Source: AG2 sp036493735 | GTDB lineage: Bacteria; Gemmatimonadota; Gemmatimonadetes; Gemmatimonadales; Gemmatimonadaceae | DNA: 64,000 bases | Direction: 5' to 3' | Assembly: GCA_036493735.1 (NCBI GenBank) | Contig: DASXPH010000090.1 | Location: 62,001 to 126,000 of the forward strand | Shown: in pieces, positions 48,839 to 58,186 of the stretch | How positions within the stretch are numbered: the stretch's first letter is position 1 | How the letters are laid out: the number at the start of each line of letters is the position of its first letter | Position numbers and translations under genes: made by a program | Notes under the pieces: model-generated | Seen by the model: only the letters and a program-made list of their open reading frames with translations | What the model was told of the DNA's origin: nothing | The model's database searches: none

Positions 48839-51248
48839 CTCGCTCGGCCTCGCGTTTCTCCTGCTCATCGGAACGGGGGCAAATGCGCAGCAGCCCGCGT
48901 ACCGGAATCCGAAGCTCCCCATCGACCGGCGGGTGAATGACCTGCTGGGGCGCATGACCCTCGAGGAGAAGGTCGCGCAGATGCTCTGCCTCTGGGATGA
49001 GAAAAAGCTCATCACCGACGCGACCGGGCGCTTCAGCTCAGCCAACGCGCCGAAGTGGTTTCGCACGGGGATTGGACGCATCGAGCGGCCGCAGGACGGT
49101 CACGACGCGCGCGCCGAGGCGGAATTCGTCAACGCGATTCAGCAGTGGGTGCGGGACAGCACTCGGCTTGGCATTCCCGTTCTCTTCAATGAGGAAGCCT
49201 TGCACGGCCTGGAGGCACTCGGGTCGACGAGCTTTCCCCAAGCGATCGCGCTGGCGAGCACGTGGAACCCCGAGCTCGTCGAGCGCGTGTTCACCGCGAC
49301 GGCCGCGGAAGCGCGCGCGCGAGGCGTCGGCCAGGTGCTCGCACCCGTGGTGGACATTGCGCGCGACCCAAGATGGGGGCGCTTCGAGGAGACATACGGC
49401 GAAGATCCGTACCTCGTCGCGCGCATGGGCGTCGCGGCGGTGCGCGGCTTTCAGGGCACTGACTCGCTAATCGGTCCGGCGCACGTGCTGGCAACGCTCA
49501 AGCACATGACTGGACATGGCCAGCCGGAGTCGGGGACGAATGTCGGGCCGGCATCCATTGGCGAGCGTACGCTCCGCGACATGTTCCTCTACCCTTTCGA
49601 GGTTGCGGTCAAAGAAGCAGGCGCCAAGAGTGTCATGGCGTCGTACAACGAAGTGGACGGCATTCCGTCGCACGTGAACCGCTGGATGCTGCACGACGTG
49701 CTGCGCGGCGAATGGGGCTTCACCGGGACGGTCGTCTCCGACTGGTTCGCGATCGAGCAATTGATCGATCGGCATCATGTCGTTGCCGATTCTACCGAAG
49801 CGGCGCGTCGCGCACTCGACGCGACGGTGGACATCGACCTGCCTGATCCGGGCGCGTACACGACGCTCGTCGATCAGGTGAAGAAGCATCAGGTGCCGAT
49901 GGAAGAGATCGATGCGGCGGTGCGTCGGCTGCTGCGGGCGAAATTCGTGCTTGGACTCTTCGATCATCCATTCGTGGACGTCGCCGCGGCGGAGCGGATC
50001 TCTGGTGCGGAGAGCACGCGTCCACTCGCCCTCGAGGCCGCGCGGCAGGCGATGATCCTGCTCCGGAACGAGGGCAACCTGCTCCCACTGCGCGCCGGCG
50101 CCTACTCGCGCGTCGCCGTAATCGGTCCCCACGCTGGGGAAGTGCTGCTCGGCGGCTACTCCGGCGTGCCGTCCCATCTCGTCAGCATCCTCCACGGCGT
50201 GAAGGCAAAGATGCCCGCGGCGACGGTCGAATACGCCGAAGGCGTGCGCATCACCGAGGACTCGGTGTTCACGAAGGAGCCGCAGCCACACATTGGTGGG
50301 GCGCGTTCGAAGTTTCGTAACGGCGCGGATCGCGTGGTCGCTGCCGACTCGGCGTCGAATGCGGCGAGGATGGTGGGAGCCGTGGCGCTCGCCCGACGCA
50401 GCGATCTCGTGATTCTCGTCCTCGGGGACAACGAGCAGACCGCGCGCGAAGCGTATGCCGACGACCATCTCGGGGACCGCTCTTCGTTAGGCCTTCCGGG
50501 CCAGCAGGAAGCGCTCGCACTCCAGCTCGCGGCGACGGGCAAACCGGTCGTGCTCGTGCTGATCAATGGACGGCCGATCTCCATTCCGAATCTCGTGACG
50601 CACATTCCGGCGATTCTCGAGGGATGGTATCTCGGCCAGGAAACGGGAACGGCCGTCGCTGACGTGCTGTTCGGGGACGCCAATCCGGGTGGAAAGTTGC
50701 CGGCCACGGTCGCGCGCGACGTGGGCCAGCTGCCGGTGTTCTACAACTACAAGCCGAGCGGGCGACGCGGCTACGTGCTCGACTCCATCGCTCCGTTGTT
50801 CCCGTTCGGCTACGGCCTGTCGTACACGACGTTCGCCTACTCGCCGCCGCGCCTAACGGTAGACCACATCCAGTCGACGGGGCGCACTTCGGTGGCTGTG
50901 GATGTTCGGAACACGGGTACGCGAAGAGGTGACGAGGTCGTGCAGATGTACCTTCGCGACGAGGTGAGCGCGGCGACACGGCCGGTGAAGGAGCTGCGCG
51001 GCTTCCAGCGCGTGACGCTCGAGCCGGGCCAGTCGCGGACTGTCACCTTCGCGATCGGGCCCGAGCATCTGTGGTATCACGGCCCGGACATGAAGCGAGT
51101 CGTCGAGCCGGGCAAATTCGAGATCATGATTGGCGGCAACTCGGAAGACGTGCAGTCGATCGAGCTGACCGTGGACCCGCCTGGCCATAGCACGCCGACG
51201 GTAAAGACAGCCGCCAGTGCCGCCATGAGGAGAAAACCTTCGAGGTAA
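48825..51248 (+). CDS. GH3 beta-xylosidase/beta-glucosidase
   Basis: The 807-residue exported enzyme (signal ends GANAQ) has a GH3 N-terminal barrel (RMTLEEKVAQML; VVDIARDPRWGRFEETYGED), nucleophile Asp306 in TVVSDWFAI, the GH3 C-terminal sandwich (QAMILLRNEGNLLPLR; LGDNEQTARE) and a fibronectin-III-like tail (GTRRGDEVVQMYLRDEV). In this operon it likely releases xylose from xylo-oligosaccharides, although GH3 substrate range cannot be settled by sequence. It overlaps the xylanase start-to-stop and is followed 4 bp later by the regulator gene. Confidence 0.93.
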   Translation: MRRASSLGLAFLLLIGTGANAQQPAYRNPKLPIDRRVNDLLGRMTLEEKVAQMLCLWDEKKLITDATGRFSSANAPKWFRTGIGRIERPQDGHDARAEAEFVNAIQQWVRDSTRLGIPVLFNEEALHGLEALGSTSFPQAIALASTWNPELVERVFTATAAEARARGVGQVLAPVVDIARDPRWGRFEETYGEDPYLVARMGVAAVRGFQGTDSLIGPAHVLATLKHMTGHGQPESGTNVGPASIGERTLRDMFLYPFEVAVKEAGAKSVMASYNEVDGIPSHVNRWMLHDVLRGEWGFTGTVVSDWFAIEQLIDRHHVVADSTEAARRALDATVDIDLPDPGAYTTLVDQVKKHQVPMEEIDAAVRRLLRAKFVLGLFDHPFVDVAAAERISGAESTRPLALEAARQAMILLRNEGNLLPLRAGAYSRVAVIGPHAGEVLLGGYSGVPSHLVSILHGVKAKMPAATVEYAEGVRITEDSVFTKEPQPHIGGARSKFRNGADRVVAADSASNAARMVGAVALARRSDLVILVLGDNEQTAREAYADDHLGDRSSLGLPGQQEALALQLAATGKPVVLVLINGRPISIPNLVTHIPAILEGWYLGQETGTAVADVLFGDANPGGKLPATVARDVGQLPVFYNYKPSGRRGYVLDSIAPLFPFGYGLSYTTFAYSPPRLTVDHIQSTGRTSVAVDVRNTGTRRGDEVVQMYLRDEVSAATRPVKELRGFQRVTLEPGQSRTVTFAIGPEHLWYHGPDMKRVVEPGKFEIMIGGNSEDVQSIELTVDPPGHSTPTVKTAASAAMRRKPSR

Positions 51249-51252
51249 CCCG

Positions 51253-51969
51253 ATGAAGGACGGCTTGAGACCTGTTGCACGCGAAAGTCTGGTCGATCGG
51301 TTGGCGGGCGAGATTCGCTCCTCGATCAACGGGGGCGATTACACTCTCGGTGAGCGGCTGCCGACGATCATGGAGATGGCGCGCCGCTTCCGCGTCGGTC
51401 ACCCGACCGTGCGCGAGGCGCTGAAGAAGCTCGAGGCAATGGGCGTCGTCGAGATTCGTCATGGCTCCGGTGTGTACGTCACGCGAACGCGCGATGTTCT
51501 GATGGTGGCCGGTGACTACAGCGGCAAGGTGACGAAGAAGCTGTTGCTCGATCTGATCCACGCGCGCATTCCGATCGAGATGCAGTCCGTGTCGCTGGCG
51601 ACGAAGAATGCGTCGGCTGAGGATTTCGACGAGATGCGGCGTCTTCTGGACACGGCGGGCGAGAACCTCGACAACGATGCGGTTTTGAATTCAGTCAACA
51701 TGGCATTTCACCGCCAGATCGCGTCGGCGTCGGGGAATACGGTGATCGCGCAATTGCTGGACGTGATGCAGCAGCTCTTCACCGATGAGCAGCGGTTGAT
51801 CCTCGGCATCTTCGGATCGCGGAAGCGCGACCACAAAGAACATCTGACGATCTTCGCGGCACTCGAGGAGCGACGGGAGCAAGTAGCGACCGAGCGGATG
51901 CGAAAGCACCTCGAGGGCGTCGCGGCGGCGATTCAGAGGTGGGACCCACAGCATCATCCTGTGCCATGA
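51253..51969 (+). CDS. FadR-subfamily GntR transcriptional regulator
   Basis: The 238-residue protein has an N-terminal winged helix (about 12-80: GERLPTIMEMARRFRVGHPT, VREALKKLEAMGVVEIRHG) and a C-terminal all-helical FCD ligand-binding domain (about 95-225, with MAFHRQIASASGN and RDHKEHLTIFAALEER supplying metal-binding His residues). FCD regulators often respond to sugar acids such as glucuronate or its products, which suits a glucuronoxylan locus. It sits within the operon (4 bp after GH3, ATGA overlap with the next), so it is the best candidate for local control. GAGGT precedes ATG 51253. Confidence 0.9.
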   Translation: MKDGLRPVARESLVDRLAGEIRSSINGGDYTLGERLPTIMEMARRFRVGHPTVREALKKLEAMGVVEIRHGSGVYVTRTRDVLMVAGDYSGKVTKKLLLDLIHARIPIEMQSVSLATKNASAEDFDEMRRLLDTAGENLDNDAVLNSVNMAFHRQIASASGNTVIAQLLDVMQQLFTDEQRLILGIFGSRKRDHKEHLTIFAALEERREQVATERMRKHLEGVAAAIQRWDPQHHPVP

Positions 51970-54596
51970 GGGACGCGTGGTGCGTGGCGCGTGGCGCGTG
52001 GCTCATCGCCGCGATCGCCGCGACGTCTTCGCTCAGCGCCCAGCAGCGGCCGCCGTATCGCGACCAGTCGCTCCCCTTTGAGGTCCGCGCGCGCGATCTC
52101 GTATCGCGGATGACGCTCGAAGAAAAAGTGAGCCAGATGAAAGACGTCGCGCCGGCCATTCCACGGCTCGGCGTCCCTGAATACAACTGGTGGAACGAAG
52201 CGCTGCACGGTGTGGCGCGGGCGGGGCTGGCGACCGTGTTCCCGCAGGCGATTGGGGTCGCGGCTACCTGGGACGACAGTGCTGTCTACCAGATGTCGAC
52301 CGTGATCTCGGATGAAGCGCGCGCGAAGTATCACGAGTATCTGCGCCACGACAGCCATCAGCGATATCAGGGACTCACCTTTTGGTCGCCGAACATCAAC
52401 CTGTTTCGGGATCCGCGGTGGGGACGCGGCCAGGAGACGTACGGCGAGGATCCCTTCCTCACGGGACGGCTCGCCGTGCAGTTCATTCGGGGGCTACAGG
52501 GCGACGATCCGAAGTACTTCAAGACGATCGCCACAGTAAAGCACTACGCCGTGCACAGCGGGCCCGAGCCCGAGCGACACACCTTCGATGCCGTCGTGAG
52601 CGAACGGGATCTCCGCGAATCGTATCTGCCGCACTTCGAGCAGGGAATCCGTACGGGTCACGCGTACTCGCTGATGTGCGCCTACAATTCGATCGACGGA
52701 AAGCCAGCGTGCGCGAATGACAAGTTGCTTAAAGACATTCTGCGTGGCGAGTGGAAATTTCCGGGTTACATCGTTTCCGATTGCGGCGCGATCGACGACA
52801 TCTACCTGCGTCACAAGACGGCCGCCACCGCCGCGGCCGCGGCCGCACTCGCCGTCGAAACCGGCACGGACCTCGACTGCGGCCGAGTCTATCCCAACCT
52901 GGTGACCGCCGTTCAGCAAGGACTCATCAGCGAATCGCAAATCGACACTTCCGTCACAAGGCTTTTCCTCGCGCGATTCAAGCTGGGGATGTTCGACGAC
53001 TCGGCACGGGTGCGTTGGGCGAGCATCCCGTTCAGCGAGGTCGATTCGCCCGCGCATCAGGCACTCGCCCGGCGGCTCGCCGACGAATCGATCGTACTGC
53101 TCAAGAACGAGCGTGGCACACTGCCCCTTCGCAAGGATATCGGAGCCATTGCCGTGATCGGGCCGAACGCGGACCAGTGGCGCATGCTCCTCGGCAATTA
53201 CAACGGCATTCCCAGCGATCCGGTGACGCCGCTGCGTGGCATTCGAGAAGCGGTGAGTTCGCGCACCCGCGTACTGTACGCCCGGGGCAGCGACCTCGCG
53301 GAGAACTTTCCGCTCTACGAACTTGTGCCCGCGTTCGCGTTGCGAGCCCCCGACGGCGCGCCGGGTTTGCACGTGGACTACTTCGCGCATCGCGACTTCT
53401 CCGGCGCGGCGCTATTCAATGGTGTTGACACGACGCTCAACTCCGACTGGAAGGAGGGCGCTCCTCGCGCCGACATGGATCCGGACAACTTCGGCGTACG
53501 TTGGACCGGCTCGCTGCGGCCGACGCAGACTGGCATGTACCGTCTGGGGCTCGTTGGCACGGTGAAGTTTCAGCTCTGGCTCGACGACAGCCTACTGGTG
53601 CGCTCCGTCTATCCGACACACGACGGCGAATTCCCCGATCCCCGGCAGGCGCAGAGCGAGCCGATTCGGCTCGAGGCCGGCCATTCGTACAGGCTGCGTG
53701 TCGACGGACAGGAATCGTACGGCGAAGCGCAGCTGCAGCTCCTCTGGGCGGCACCGACCGATTCACTGGAGAGCGAGGCGGTTCGCGCCGCCTCGCAGGC
53801 GGACGCAGTCGTGATGGCCCTCGGACTCACGGCACGGCTGGAAGGAGAGGAGATGCCGATTCAGATCCCTGGCTTTCGGGGCGGGGACCGCACGCAAATC
53901 GAACTTCCCGCGCCGCAGGAGCGATTGCTGGAGCGCATCAGTGCGTTAGGCAAGCCCACGGTGCTCGTGTTGATGAATGGCAGCGCGCTGGCGGTGAACT
54001 GGGCGCAGGATCATGTCTCGGCGATCGTCGAAGCGTGGTATCCGGGCCAGGCTGGAGGCACGGCGCTCGCTGACGTGCTCTTCGGGGACTACAATCCGGC
54101 CGGCAGGTTGCCTGTCACCTTTTACAAATCTGTGAATGATCTCCCGCCCTTCGACGACTATCGCATGGCGGGTCGAACCTACCGGTTCTTCGCCGGTACG
54201 CCGCTCTATCCGTTCGGCCACGGCCTGAGCTATACGTCATTCGCGTACTCGAACGTGCGGGCGAATCGCACTCGTGTGTCGACACGCGACACGATCGCAA
54301 TCAGCGTCGACGTCGCGAATACCGGCGCGCGAGCTGGCGACGAGGTCGTGCAGCTCTACGTTCAGCATGAAGGACACGGCGTCGCGCGCCCGCTGAAGGA
54401 TCTGCGCGGCTACGCGCGCGTGCACCTGGCACCGGGCGAACGCCGCACTGTTTCGCTTCCTCTTGCGGTCTCGTCGCTCGCGTACTGGAACGAGACGACC
54501 CACCAGTGGAGCGCCGAGCGCGAGCCCGTTCGCGTTCTCGTCGGAGCGTCGTCGGCCGATATTCGCGGTCAAACGACGATCACCGTTATGCCATGA
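51966..54596 (+). CDS. GH3 glycosidase with PA14 insertion (beta-xylosidase-like)
   Basis: This 876-residue exported enzyme has the GH3 barrel (RMTLEEKVSQMKD; LHGVARAGLATVFPQAIG), nucleophile Asp272 in YIVSDCGAIDD, and the C-terminal sandwich split by a PA14 domain (about 460-595, TGSLRPTQTGMYRLGLVG) that helps shape the sugar pocket. A fibronectin-III-like tail follows. The SDCGAIDD and WNEALHGV patterns are those of GH3 beta-xylosidases and arabinofuranosidases. The start overlaps the regulator stop (ATGA). The signal peptide region is encoded by a 7-bp repeat array. Confidence 0.93.
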   Translation: MRDAWCVARGAWLIAAIAATSSLSAQQRPPYRDQSLPFEVRARDLVSRMTLEEKVSQMKDVAPAIPRLGVPEYNWWNEALHGVARAGLATVFPQAIGVAATWDDSAVYQMSTVISDEARAKYHEYLRHDSHQRYQGLTFWSPNINLFRDPRWGRGQETYGEDPFLTGRLAVQFIRGLQGDDPKYFKTIATVKHYAVHSGPEPERHTFDAVVSERDLRESYLPHFEQGIRTGHAYSLMCAYNSIDGKPACANDKLLKDILRGEWKFPGYIVSDCGAIDDIYLRHKTAATAAAAAALAVETGTDLDCGRVYPNLVTAVQQGLISESQIDTSVTRLFLARFKLGMFDDSARVRWASIPFSEVDSPAHQALARRLADESIVLLKNERGTLPLRKDIGAIAVIGPNADQWRMLLGNYNGIPSDPVTPLRGIREAVSSRTRVLYARGSDLAENFPLYELVPAFALRAPDGAPGLHVDYFAHRDFSGAALFNGVDTTLNSDWKEGAPRADMDPDNFGVRWTGSLRPTQTGMYRLGLVGTVKFQLWLDDSLLVRSVYPTHDGEFPDPRQAQSEPIRLEAGHSYRLRVDGQESYGEAQLQLLWAAPTDSLESEAVRAASQADAVVMALGLTARLEGEEMPIQIPGFRGGDRTQIELPAPQERLLERISALGKPTVLVLMNGSALAVNWAQDHVSAIVEAWYPGQAGGTALADVLFGDYNPAGRLPVTFYKSVNDLPPFDDYRMAGRTYRFFAGTPLYPFGHGLSYTSFAYSNVRANRTRVSTRDTIAISVDVANTGARAGDEVVQLYVQHEGHGVARPLKDLRGYARVHLAPGERRTVSLPLAVSSLAYWNETTHQWSAEREPVRVLVGASSADIRGQTTITVMP
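51974..52001. repeat. Heptamer array in a GH3 signal-peptide region (4 units)
   Basis: CGCGTGG, TGCGTGG, CGCGTGG, CGCGTGG in a row. The units resemble those at 27484-27546. They encode part of the signal peptide (AWCVARGAW). Confidence 0.8.
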
Positions 54597-57454
54597 GACC
54601 GCACGCTCTGCTTGCTCTGCTGCTGGCGGTGACGAACGGCGAGCGGCACGACAAGCCGTCGCCAGTCTTCACCCTGGCTGCCGCGGGTCATGCGACGACG
54701 CTCGTCGTCAGCGATTCGGACTGGCCAGGGGTGCGACGCGCCGCGCGCGATCTACAAAACGACGTGCAGCATGTCTCTGGCGCGCGTCCCGATCTGACCA
54801 ACAGCCTTCGCGGCACGGCCGTGATCATCGGTACCGTCGGAAAGTCGGCCTGGATCGACCGGCTCGTGCGCGAGGGCAAGCTCGATCGGGCGTCGCTATG
54901 CGGCCGTTGGGAGAGCTACGTTCGCCAGGTGATCGACCATCCCTTTCCGGGTGTCGAACGGGCGCTCGTCATCGCCGGCAGCGACAAGCGCGGAACGATC
55001 TATGGGATTTACGACCTCTCGCGCGAGATCGGCGTCTCGCCCTGGTATTGGTGGGCTGACGTCCCGGTGCATCGCACGTCGACGATCGTCATCAAGCCCG
55101 ATCGCGTCGCGTCGGGCGAACCGAAGGTGAAATACCGCGGGATCTTCATCAATGACGAGGCGCCGGCGTTCAACGGCTGGGCGCGGGAAAAGTTCGGCGG
55201 CATCAACCACCACGTGTACGAGCACGTCTTCGAGCTCATCCTGCGGCTCAAGGGCAATTATTTGTGGCCGGCGATGTGGGGTAACGCGTTCGCCGACGAC
55301 GATTCACTGAACGCTAAACTCGCTGACGAGTACGGCGTCGTCATGGGCACGTCACACCACGAGCCGATGACACGCGCGCAACAGGAATGGCGTCGCTACG
55401 GCAAGGGTCCCTGGAATTACGAGCAGAACGACTCGACGTTGCGCGCGTTCTGGCGAGCGGGCATCGAGCGCATGGGATCACGGGAGAACATCGTCACGAT
55501 CGGAATGCGGGGCGACGGCGACATGCCGATGACCCAGGGGAGCAATATCGCCTTGCTCGAGCGCATCGTCGCCGACCAGCGACAGATCATCGCCGACGTC
55601 ACCCACCAGCCGGCTTCGGCGACGCCGCAGCTCTGGGCCCTCTATAAAGAAGTTCAGGACTACTATGACAAGGGAATGCGTGTTCCCGAGGATGTTACCC
55701 TGCTGTTCTCGGACGACAACTGGGGCAACATCCGCCGCCTGCCTAACGCGGCGGACCGCGGTCGACCAGGTGGCTTCGGCATCTATTACCACTTCGACTA
55801 CGTCGGCGGCCCGCGCAATTACAAGTGGATCAACACGAATCCGATCGCGCGCGTGTGGGAAGAGATGAACCTTGCCCACCGCTCCGGCGCGGACCGTATC
55901 TGGATCGTGAACGTCGGCGACCTCAAGCCGATGGAGTTTCCCATCTCGTTCTTTCTGGATTTCGCGTGGAATCCGGACGCGATTCCCGCCGAACGGCTGC
56001 CCGTGTACACATCGTCCTGGGCGCGGGCGCAGTTCGGCGCAAAGTACGCCGATGCGATTGCCGAGCTGATCACACAGGAGCTGAAGCTCGCCGGACGCCG
56101 CAAACCGGAGCTGCTCGATACCGCGACCTACAGCCTCGACAACTATCGGGAAGCGGAGGGCATCGTCGCCGAGTACGACACGCTGGAGGCGCGTGCGCAG
56201 TCGATCGCAAAGTCGCTTCCGGCGGAGGATCACGACGCCTACTACGAGCTCGTCCTCCATCCCATACTCGGCACCGCCAATTTGAATCGACTATACCTCG
56301 CCGTTGCGACGAACCGTCGTTATGCGCGGGAGGGACGCGCCGCAACCAACGACCTCGCCGCACGTGCGCGTGAGCTCTTCGCCCGCGACGCGGCGATCTC
56401 GCGCTACTTCAATACGCAGCTCGCCAGTGGAAAGTGGGCACACATGATGGACCAGACCCACATTGGCTACACGTACTGGCAGGAACCACCGCGCGACGTG
56501 ATGCCGCGCGTCGACGAGATCCATGTGCACCGGGCGGCGCAGATGGGCGTCGCGGCCGAAGGAGAGAATCCGTTCGATGGCCGCGGCAGCCCCTCGGCGC
56601 GGTCGCATGTGCCGAGGCTTCCCACATTCGACAATTACCAACGACAATCCTATTACGTCGACGTGTACAACCGCGGCCAGACGCCATTCATTTACACAAT
56701 CACAGCCGGCGCTCCGTGGCTGAAAGTCGAGCCGAAGCAAAGCAGCGTCAGCAAGCAGCAACGCGCCTGGGTCGCTGTCGATTGGTCGTCGGCGCCACAT
56801 GGTACATATGTCGTCCCGATCAGCATCGCCGGCCCCAGCGATCAACGCGCGACGATCGAGGCGCGCATCGAGAATCGCACCTCTCCGGATCGAGACACGC
56901 TGACCGGGTTCGTCGAGGGAAACGGTTACGTATCGATCGAGGCGGAGCATTACACGAGCGCAGTCGGGGGCGGGCCGGTGCACTGGCTTCTCATACCCGA
57001 TTTCGGCCGGACGCTCTCCGGGATGACGACCGAACCTGCCAATGCGTCCAGCGACGCAGCGGACGCGTCGTCTCCGCGACTCGAATACAAGGTCGTGTTG
57101 TTCGACAGCGGCACGGTGGACGTGAAGGCGTACGTCGCGCCCTCGTTGAATGTTCTGGGCTCGCCGACCGGCCTTCGGTACGGTGTTTCATTCGACGACG
57201 ACCCGCCGCAGATCATGAATGTTCTCGCGGACAGTTCGAATCGGGCGTGGGAACAAGCCGTCGCTGACAACATTCGTGTCTCGACGACGCGGCACGTGCT
57301 CGCGCATGCCGGTCCGCACGTGCTCAAGTTCTGGCGCGTCGATCCGGGTATCGTGCTGGAGAAGCTCGTCGTCGACGCGGGCGGTCTGAAGCCGAGTTGC
57401 CTTGGTCCGCCGGAGTCGTTTCACGGCGTGCGGACCACGACGATGCCCCGTTGA
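54593..57454 (+). CDS. GH115 xylan alpha-1,2-glucuronidase
   Basis: The 953-residue enzyme of the GH115 family cleaves (methyl)glucuronic acid from internal and terminal xylose units of xylan. Family landmarks are visible: RGTIYGIYDLSREIGVSPWY, YRGIFINDEAPAFNGWAREK, LRLKGNYLWPAMWGNAFADD, the catalytic region around MGTSHHEPMTRAQQEW, RGDGDMPM and LLFSDDNWGNIRRLP, then a helical bundle and C-terminal GH115_C beta domains. A short signal peptide (RPHALLALLLAVT) is present. The start overlaps the GH3 stop (ATGA). It is the last gene of the xylan operon, with a convergent gene 13 bp away. Confidence 0.95.
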   Translation: MRPHALLALLLAVTNGERHDKPSPVFTLAAAGHATTLVVSDSDWPGVRRAARDLQNDVQHVSGARPDLTNSLRGTAVIIGTVGKSAWIDRLVREGKLDRASLCGRWESYVRQVIDHPFPGVERALVIAGSDKRGTIYGIYDLSREIGVSPWYWWADVPVHRTSTIVIKPDRVASGEPKVKYRGIFINDEAPAFNGWAREKFGGINHHVYEHVFELILRLKGNYLWPAMWGNAFADDDSLNAKLADEYGVVMGTSHHEPMTRAQQEWRRYGKGPWNYEQNDSTLRAFWRAGIERMGSRENIVTIGMRGDGDMPMTQGSNIALLERIVADQRQIIADVTHQPASATPQLWALYKEVQDYYDKGMRVPEDVTLLFSDDNWGNIRRLPNAADRGRPGGFGIYYHFDYVGGPRNYKWINTNPIARVWEEMNLAHRSGADRIWIVNVGDLKPMEFPISFFLDFAWNPDAIPAERLPVYTSSWARAQFGAKYADAIAELITQELKLAGRRKPELLDTATYSLDNYREAEGIVAEYDTLEARAQSIAKSLPAEDHDAYYELVLHPILGTANLNRLYLAVATNRRYAREGRAATNDLAARARELFARDAAISRYFNTQLASGKWAHMMDQTHIGYTYWQEPPRDVMPRVDEIHVHRAAQMGVAAEGENPFDGRGSPSARSHVPRLPTFDNYQRQSYYVDVYNRGQTPFIYTITAGAPWLKVEPKQSSVSKQQRAWVAVDWSSAPHGTYVVPISIAGPSDQRATIEARIENRTSPDRDTLTGFVEGNGYVSIEAEHYTSAVGGGPVHWLLIPDFGRTLSGMTTEPANASSDAADASSPRLEYKVVLFDSGTVDVKAYVAPSLNVLGSPTGLRYGVSFDDDPPQIMNVLADSSNRAWEQAVADNIRVSTTRHVLAHAGPHVLKFWRVDPGIVLEKLVVDAGGLKPSCLGPPESFHGVRTTTMPR

Positions 57455-57467
57455 GCGCGCCGACCCG

Positions 57468-57923
57468 TTAGGCGCCGCGGCGCCGCCGCTGCAACGTGCC
57501 CGCCGCGTGCTCCTCGGAAGAGCCCACCATCTCGCTGAGCGGATGTGTCGAGACGTAGATCGCGCCGGCTCCATGATCGAGCCCCCAGCGCGCGGTCGCG
57601 GCGATACCGTCGAAGAAGCGGATGTAGGTGACGGGCCGGACGTCGATCGTGCGGAGTTGATCGATGCCGCCCATGCGCACGCCATCGAGATACACCTGAA
57701 CCTGCGCCGGCGCGGAGAAGCTATTGGGGCCTCGACTCGAGAGCCAGTTCGAGCGCAGCGACTCGATGACGTCGTACGCGGTGTGGTATCCGCGATCTGC
57801 GAACTGCGCCTGCACGAGCAGACTCCGATCGACCCCGGGCGCGGTCTCACTCCTGCGGCCGGCGCACGCGACAATGAGGAGCGCAATGCCAACGCCGAAG
57901 TACAGGTTCGTGACCACGCGCAT
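57468..57923 (-). CDS. Small lipoprotein with TonB-plug-like domain
   Basis: The 151-residue protein has a lipobox (LLIVAC) and one compact domain with YDVIESLRSNWLSSRG, VQVYLDGVRMGGIDQLRTID and IYVSTHPL, resembling the plug domain of TonB-dependent receptors without any barrel. Such stand-alone plugs are common in Gemmatimonadota but unexplained. ATG 57923 has AGGCGGA upstream. The C-terminus is Arg-rich (LQRRRRGA). It converges with GH115. Confidence 0.75.
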   Translation of the reverse strand: MRVVTNLYFGVGIALLIVACAGRRSETAPGVDRSLLVQAQFADRGYHTAYDVIESLRSNWLSSRGPNSFSAPAQVQVYLDGVRMGGIDQLRTIDVRPVTYIRFFDGIAATARWGLDHGAGAIYVSTHPLSEMVGSSEEHAAGTLQRRRRGA

Positions 57924-58026
57924 AAGGTCCGCCTTTCGAGGTATTACGGAATCTTTGCGGCCTGATGACGTTAGGGAAGTGCCACTGTGGGAAGGTTGCT
58001 CGGGCCGGCACAGGTCGGTGGTTGAA

Positions 58027-58082
58027 CGGTGGTCGGTGGTCGGTGAACGGTGAACGGTGACCACCGACCACCGATCACCGAT
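58027..58082. repeat. Inverted heptamer array (5 + 3 units), large hairpin
   Basis: Five units (CGGTGGT, CGGTGGT, CGGTGAA, CGGTGAA, CGGTGAC) followed by three inverted-sense units (CACCGAC, CACCGAT, CACCGAT). The halves can fold back on each other. It lies in the 263-bp gap between the plug-like lipoprotein and the L,D-transpeptidase gene; a CGTTAGGC at 58156 is the only other feature seen there. Confidence 0.8.
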
Positions 58083-58186
58083 CGCCACCAACCACCGCTG
58101 ACGGGCGTGCTCACCGTCGATTATGATCCCTGATATCGCCGGCGACCACCAGGGTCGTTAGGCGCCGCCCATCGTCCGAGATTCGC

